A DNA stretch of 9,556 nucleotides, taken from NCBI GenBank assembly GCA_964472495.1, contig CAYYLD010000018.1:1-9556 (forward strand), in the 5' to 3' direction. Source of the stretch: CAYXST01 sp964472495 (GTDB lineage: Bacteria > Patescibacteriota > Minisyncoccia > Portnoybacterales > UBA2143). A model generated the notes under the pieces. The model had not been told where the DNA came from. It saw only the letters and a program-made list of their open reading frames with translations, and ran no database searches. Position numbers and translations under genes: made by a program. Of the stretch, positions 6,378 to 9,556 are shown piece after piece (position 1 is the first letter of the stretch; every line of letters begins with the position of its first letter).

Positions 6378-6530
6378 AAAGGGTCGCTCTCTCGACCACG
6401 TCCTCGCCAAAGGCGAGGGCGTGGAATCTCGAGGGCAACCCTTATGTGCGGTCTTCGGGGCGGGTCTTCGGGGCGTCCCTTTTTTATACACCCTTTAAAG
6501 GGTGTAGTTCGCGGGGCGTCCCTTTTTATG
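6378..6530. repeat. Composite palindromic repeat element between malic enzyme and TrxR-like genes
   Basis: The left part (6378-6443) is the inverted counterpart of the core at 9339-9404: AAGGGTTGCC, a long CCACG...CGTGG hairpin (6396-6424, loop AAA) and a GGTCG/CGACC hairpin (6382-6397). The right part has a tandem 13-mer GGTCTTCGGGGCG (6450-6462, 6463-6475), two direct copies of GGGGCGTCCC (6470-6479, 6513-6522), and the perfect 20-bp palindrome TACACCCTTTAAAGGGTGTA (6487-6506). It fills the 157-bp gap and reaches the last codons of the malic enzyme gene. It looks like a mosaic of at least two insertions of the repeat family. Confidence 0.8.
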
Positions 6531-7668
6531 ACGCCCTTTTTATGGTTAAAGCGATTTTTTGGACAATGTTTTTCTCAAAGATAGAAGGGATGATTTTATC
6601 GGCCGTTGGTTTTTTGACTAAAGAAGCTAAAGTTTGGGCAGCCGCTAACTTCATTTCTTCAGTCACCTCTCTAGCTCGGCTGTCTAAAAGGCCGCGAAAA
6701 ACCCCCGGGAAGGCCAGAACATTGTTAATTTGGTTTTCAAAGTCGCTTCGGCCGGTAGCGACAATGGCCGCGCCGCCTTGTTTGGCTTTTTGGGGCATAA
6801 TTTCCGGAATAGGATTAGCCATGGCAAAAACAATCGGCTTTTGATTCATTGTCTTAATCCATTCCTTTTTGAGAATATTACCGGCCGAGACGCCAATAAA
6901 GACGTCGCTCCCTTTGATGACCTCTTCTAAACTGCCTTCTGTTTTCTCCAAATTGGTCAGTTTGGCTATTTTTTTCTTGGCAAAGTTTAATTCCGGGCAA
7001 TTGTCACAGATAGCTCCTCGTCGGTCAGCTAAGATAATATTTTTAACCCCGTAAGCCAAAAGAAGTTTGGATACGGCAATACCGGCGGCTCCGGCTCCAT
7101 TGATAAGTATTCTGACCCGGCCAATCTTTTTATTAACCACCTTCAAGGCGTTAATCAAAGCGGCTAAGACAACAATGGCTGTGCCATGCTGGTCATCATG
7201 AAAAACCGGAATATCTAATTCTTTTTTCAATTTGTCTTCAATTTCAAAACAATCGGGTGATTTAACATCTTCCAAGTTGATGCCGCCGAAGCCCGGACTA
7301 AGCATTTTAACTGCCCGAACGAATTCTTGATTATCCTGGGTATCCAAGCAAATGGGATAAGCGTCAATATTGGCGAATTTTTTAAAAAGAAGGCACTTGC
7401 CTTCCATAACCGGCAGAGCCGCTTGAGCGCCGATATTGCCCAGGCCCAAAACAGCCGTGCCATTGGTAATTACGGCCACGCTATTGCCTTTGATGGTGTA
7501 TTTGTAGGCCTCGGCCGGGTTTTTGGCAATTTCCCGGCAAGGCTCGGCCACGCCCGGCGTATAGGCAACGCTCAAATCTTTTTTGTTTTTCAAGGGAAAT
7601 TTAGATTTGATTTCTAATTTGCCTTTTTCTTTTTTATGCAATCGCAGCGATTCTTTAAAGTAATTCAT
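6526..7668 (-). CDS. NAD(P)-dependent malic enzyme (short form, no phosphotransacetylase domain)
   Basis: 380 aa from the ATG at 7668. It converts malate to pyruvate, CO2 and NAD(P)H (or the reverse) in the cytoplasm. SVAYTPGVAEPCREI carries the catalytic tyrosine (Y36). VMEGK places the catalytic lysine at K91. NLEDV (131-135) and HDDQHGT (157-163) hold the metal-binding acidic residues. GAGAAG (191-196) is the nucleotide-binding turn, followed by SAGNIL, FAMANPIPEI, and ATGRSDFENQINNVLAFPGVFRG. Length matches the compact bacterial/archaeal class. The frame extends upstream to 7764, but that part translates the palindrome at 7684-7738, so MNYFKES is the likely start; no clear Shine-Dalgarno is seen. 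The final residues (about KRAS) are encoded by repeat-element DNA, so the native C-terminus may have been altered by an insertion. Confidence 0.95.
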   Translation of the reverse strand: MNYFKESLRLHKKEKGKLEIKSKFPLKNKKDLSVAYTPGVAEPCREIAKNPAEAYKYTIKGNSVAVITNGTAVLGLGNIGAQAALPVMEGKCLLFKKFANIDAYPICLDTQDNQEFVRAVKMLSPGFGGINLEDVKSPDCFEIEDKLKKELDIPVFHDDQHGTAIVVLAALINALKVVNKKIGRVRILINGAGAAGIAVSKLLLAYGVKNIILADRRGAICDNCPELNFAKKKIAKLTNLEKTEGSLEEVIKGSDVFIGVSAGNILKKEWIKTMNQKPIVFAMANPIPEIMPQKAKQGGAAIVATGRSDFENQINNVLAFPGVFRGLLDSRAREVTEEMKLAAAQTLASLVKKPTADKIIPSIFEKNIVQKIALTIKRAS

Positions 7669-7683
7669 AATTTGGTTATTTTG

Positions 7684-7738
7684 GGGGCGTCCCTTTTTAC
7701 TACGCCCTTTTAAAGGGCGTAGTAAAAAGGGACGCCCC
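7684..7738. repeat. 55-bp near-perfect palindrome (repeat family, core-less form)
   Basis: Left arm 7684-7710 and right arm 7712-7738 are exact reverse complements (27 bp) around a single T at 7711. The ends, GGGGCGTCCCTTTTTACTA, are the same as those of the 104-bp element at 9321-9424, but the inner TTGCC...hairpin core is absent. It lies between the YraN stop and the malic enzyme start, where the transcript would form a very stable hairpin 16 nt before the ATG. A trailing GTAAAGCACACCCTTT resembles the sequence flanking the other copies. Confidence 0.92.
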
Positions 7739-7754
7739 GTAAAGCACACCCTTT

Positions 7755-8141
7755 TTACTGCCAAACGACGTTTTTAAAATGTTTTAAGTTGGCTTTTCTA
7801 GTTTGGACGTTTAATTCTAGAGCAATGACATCAATTTGCCAAGGGGTCTCGGGTGGATGATTTTTTTCAACCAGATAAGTTTGGGCTGTCCGGATTAATT
7901 TCTGTTTTTTAGACAAACCAACATTTTCTTCCGGATAGGCGTATTTGGAGAGTTGTTTTGATTGGACGGTTCTTGTTTTTACTTCAATAAAGATGAGTTC
8001 TTTATCCTTTTGGACAACCAAGTCAATTTCGCCCCAGGGTTTTTGATAATTCTGCTCTAAAATTTGATAGCCCTGTTCCTTGAGATAATCGCGAGCAACC
8101 TTCTCGCCGACGTCTCCCAATTTTCTTTTTGAGCTAGGCAT
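7755..8141 (-). CDS. yraN: YraN/UPF0102 family protein (putative endonuclease-fold)
   Basis: 128 aa from the ATG at 8141, the usual size of UPF0102. The family has a restriction-endonuclease/Holliday-resolvase-like fold of uncertain function. Typical features: N-terminal KLGDVGEKVARDYLKEQGY (7-25), then GEIDLVVQKD (37-46) and FIEVKTR (51-57), which together give the E/D...D...ExK nuclease constellation with D40, E53 and K55. The start codon comes 2 nt after the stop of the nucleotidyltransferase gene, indicating translational coupling. A TTG start at 8153 is also in frame but overlaps the previous gene and adds only four residues, so I prefer the ATG. Confidence 0.93.
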   Translation of the reverse strand: MPSSKRKLGDVGEKVARDYLKEQGYQILEQNYQKPWGEIDLVVQKDKELIFIEVKTRTVQSKQLSKYAYPEENVGLSKKQKLIRTAQTYLVEKNHPPETPWQIDVIALELNVQTRKANLKHFKNVVWQ

Positions 8142-8143
8142 AC

Positions 8144-8809
8144 TTATTTCCAAATCCGATTAGCCATTTTAACGTCTGCTTCAGTATTGATGCCCAGCCA
8201 GCGGCCTTGGTGAATAAAGACCGCGTATTGTCTCTGTTCAGCTAATTTGGGAGAAACATCGTATTCGGTGGAGAATTTCTTAGCTTTGATTGATTTAAAA
8301 GTTTCTGGCGAGAAGATATAGACGCCGGTGTTAATCAGGCCGGAGCGTTTGATGTTCGGCTTTTCTTGGTACTGACGAACTTCAATCCCCTTGTTTTTGA
8401 TAAATCCCCAGCCTCTGATATCCGGATGAGGTCGGGCGACAACGCTGTTAGCAAAAGAGTGTTCTTGATGAAATTGAATAAACTTAGTTAAATTTATGTC
8501 AGCCAATTCATCGCCATTCATAACCATAAAATCCTCGGTTAAATCTCGGGAAGCGAATTTAACTGCCCCGCCGGTGCCTAAGGGCTCTGGCTCAGCCACG
8601 TATTCATAGCGACCTTTAAGATATTCAATCATTTTTTGGCTTAAATAGCCTAAGCTAAAACGGATATCCTCTAATCCATGCTTTTTTAACCATTCTAATC
8701 TGTGTTCCAAAATGGTTTTATCCCCTATTTTAACCAAGGGCTTAGGAATATTTTTGGCGGAAATCGGTAGCCGGCTCGCTTGACCGCCAGCTAAAATGAT
8801 AACTTTCAT
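8144..8809 (-). CDS. NDP-sugar nucleotidyltransferase (sugar-1-phosphate nucleotidyltransferase family)
   Basis: 221 aa. It would transfer NMP from an NTP to a sugar phosphate, giving an NDP-sugar for glycan synthesis; the sugar cannot be told. Features: MKVIILAGGQASRLP at the N-terminus, IPKPLVKIGDKTIL (21-34) with K23, EPLGTGGA (75-82), MNGDE (97-101) with the metal-binding D100, and INTGVYIFSPET (159-170). At about 220 aa it is only the catalytic Rossmann-like domain, with no C-terminal hexapeptide-repeat domain. The G-loop reads GGQASRL where the family normally has GGxGTRL. The ATG at 8809 is preceded by GAGG at a good distance; the open frame to 8908 overlaps the cupin gene and is not needed. 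Confidence 0.92.
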   Translation of the reverse strand: MKVIILAGGQASRLPISAKNIPKPLVKIGDKTILEHRLEWLKKHGLEDIRFSLGYLSQKMIEYLKGRYEYVAEPEPLGTGGAVKFASRDLTEDFMVMNGDELADINLTKFIQFHQEHSFANSVVARPHPDIRGWGFIKNKGIEVRQYQEKPNIKRSGLINTGVYIFSPETFKSIKAKKFSTEYDVSPKLAEQRQYAVFIHQGRWLGINTEADVKMANRIWK

Positions 8810-8876
8810 GTGGACCTCGTCCGAGTTAGTTGGAACCAGATAATTGAAAACCTTATGCTTTGGCAAAAACTTATAA

Positions 8877-9200
8877 CTATTTTTTTGTTCCAAAAGCTGG
8901 CTGGTCAACAGTAACTACTTTGCAATCTCCGGAGAGAAGATACGAGCTACCGTGAGATATAAAACAGGCATCACCTTCGTTCAACTCCACTTTTTCGCCG
9001 CTAAACTCAAGCGACAATTTGCCTGACACGATATAATATATTCTATCGCTTTCTACGGTTACTTCTCCGTAAAATCCCTTGTTGTCTATAACAGCGAGCG
9101 AGACATTTGGAGAAATTTCTTTTGTTATAAAATTCGTAGCGGTTTTATTATCGCTTACCTGTCTAACTAACGCTTCTACTTTACGAACGACTTTATACAT
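8877..9200 (-). CDS. Small cupin-fold protein without canonical metal ligands
   Basis: 107 aa from the ATG at 9200. YYIVSGKLSLEFSGEKVELNEGDACFISHGSSYLLSG is a single cupin beta-barrel: the VSGKL turn and the EGDACFIS turn match cupin motifs 1 and 2. The HxH...E of motif 1 and the distal histidine of motif 2 are not present at the expected positions (motif 1 reads ESDRIYYIVSG), so it is probably not a metal enzyme of the classical type. It may bind a sugar or other small ligand. It begins 38 bp after tRNA-Ala and ends 67 bp before the nucleotidyltransferase, with which it may form an operon. The open frame upstream to 9296 just translates the tRNA. No clear Shine-Dalgarno; TATAAA about 20 nt upstream could be a -10. 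Confidence 0.78.
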   Translation of the reverse strand: MYKVVRKVEALVRQVSDNKTATNFITKEISPNVSLAVIDNKGFYGEVTVESDRIYYIVSGKLSLEFSGEKVELNEGDACFISHGSSYLLSGDCKVVTVDQPAFGTKK

Positions 9201-9238
9201 AGTTTTGAATAGATACAAATAGTTTATAGTGGATTTTG

Positions 9239-9311
9239 TGGACCTGAGCGGATTCGAACCGCTGACCTCGGCAATGCGAATGCCGCGCTCTACCAACTAA
9301 GCTACAGGCCC
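9239..9311 (-). tRNA. tRNA-Ala, anticodon CGC
   Basis: 73 nt. The acceptor stem GGGCCTG/CAGGTCC contains the G3:U70 pair that marks alanine tRNAs. The D-arm TAGCTTAGTTGGTAGAGC, the anticodon stem CGGCA/TGCCG around loop TTCGCAT (anticodon CGC, reading GCG) and the T-arm with GGTTCGAATCC are all regular. The discriminator is A; CCA is not encoded. The 5' end lies 9 bp from a 104-bp palindromic repeat, so there is no room for a promoter between them. Confidence 0.97.
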
Positions 9312-9320
9312 ATTTAATTC

Positions 9321-9424
9321 GGGGCGTCCCTTTTTACTAAAAGGGTTGCCATTGAGGATCACGCCCTCGCCTTTGGCGAGGACGTGTCCGAAAGGACGAC
9401 CCTTTTAGTAAAAAGGGACGCCCC
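9321..9424. repeat. 104-bp palindromic repeat element with 26-bp perfect terminal inverted repeats
   Basis: Bases 9321-9346 and 9399-9424 are exact reverse complements, beginning GGGGCGTCCCTTTTTACTA. Between them is a second hairpin (9360-9371 with 9375-9386, one mismatch, loop TTT) and a small GTCC-GAAA-GGAC hairpin with a GNRA loop (9386-9397). The whole folds as a long stem with two branches. The core recurs, inverted, at 6378-6443, and the ends recur at 7684-7738. It encodes no protein and sits in an intergenic gap, like a REP/MITE-type non-autonomous element. Class not recognised. Confidence 0.92.
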
Positions 9425-9439
9425 GGGAACTACGCCCTT

Positions 9440-9556
9440 TTATTTGGCTAATTCCTTAACCTCTTTTTCGCCTTCTTTCAATTCTTTAACTTGCTCTCGG
9501 TCTAATTTTAGAAGTAAAGCTTGAAACTCACCCATATGGGTTTTTTCCTCCTTGGC
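9440..9556 (-). CDS. C-terminal tail of a ferritin/rubrerythrin-like protein (partial, 5' end off window)
   Basis: The last 38 codons before a TAA at 9440-9442, open to the right edge. AKEEKTHMGEFQALLLKLD is a helix with the E-E-K-x-H pattern typical of the second iron-binding helix of ferritin-like and rubrerythrin-like proteins, followed by a charged helix rich in E and K. This suggests iron storage or peroxide defence, but only the tail is visible and another four-helix-bundle family is possible. The stop is 15 bp from the 104-bp palindromic repeat. Confidence 0.55.
   Translation of the reverse strand, partial: AKEEKTHMGEFQALLLKLDREQVKELKEGEKEVKELAK

Noticed and set aside
6369..6491. N-terminal extension of the TrxR-like protein
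   Set aside because: It translates the palindromic repeat (Arg/Pro-rich), and the FAD motif is at the expected distance from the ATG at 6368.
6446..6844. 132-codon plus-strand open frame
   Set aside because: It is antisense to the malic enzyme gene and the repeat, with no family resemblance. The other plus-strand frames (for example 7327-7617 and 508-714) are likewise shadows of minus-strand genes.
7669..7764. N-terminal extension of the malic enzyme
   Set aside because: It translates the 55-bp palindrome; the family's conserved part starts after MNYFKES.
9201..9296. N-terminal extension of the cupin
   Set aside because: It translates the tRNA gene, giving the familiar GSNPLRS artefact.

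Overview
The window reads as a compact bacterial chromosome segment with every gene on the minus strand. Short intergenic gaps, small proteins, SipW/TasA-type surface genes and dispersed palindromes suggest a Patescibacteria/CPR (Parcubacteria-like) genome. This is inference from style and gene content: no rRNA or other phylogenetic marker is present. All nine visible stop codons are TAA or TAG, and the standard code gives normal family lengths.

Layout, in transcription order from the right edge leftwards. (1) 9556-9440: C-terminal tail of a ferritin/rubrerythrin-like protein. (2) 9424-9321: a 104-bp palindromic element with perfect 26-bp inverted ends, then tRNA-Ala(CGC). (3) A small cupin, an NDP-sugar nucleotidyltransferase and a YraN/UPF0102 nuclease-fold protein in close succession. 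(4) A 55-bp palindrome of the same repeat family, then a short malic enzyme. (5) A composite third copy of the repeat, then a thioredoxin-reductase-like flavoprotein without its redox CxxC pair and with a 12-residue internal duplication where that pair should be. (6) A sigma70-like promoter and a purB-purC pair ending in a strong terminator. (7) A roughly 445-bp gene-free region with a putative promoter, a second terminator and a strongly structured leader. (8) A secreted TasA/camelysin-type protein carrying an alpha/alpha-toroid (terpenoid-cyclase-like) domain. (9) An ER/SipW-type signal peptidase fused in frame to a TasA-like signal segment and an Ig-like domain, running off the left edge.

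How the genes may work together. Items 8 and 9 look like one surface-display module: a signal peptidase beside a substrate with the matching signal peptide, and carrying a substrate-like segment of its own. purB and purC catalyse two steps of purine synthesis and appear to form an operon. The malic enzyme and flavoprotein are redox/central-metabolism genes separated by a repeat. The nucleotidyltransferase probably supplies activated sugar for glycans.

Most novel candidates: the peptidase-substrate fusion, the TasA-toroid protein with its structured leader, the CxxC-less TrxR-like enzyme, and the palindromic repeat family with a compensatorily changing hairpin.
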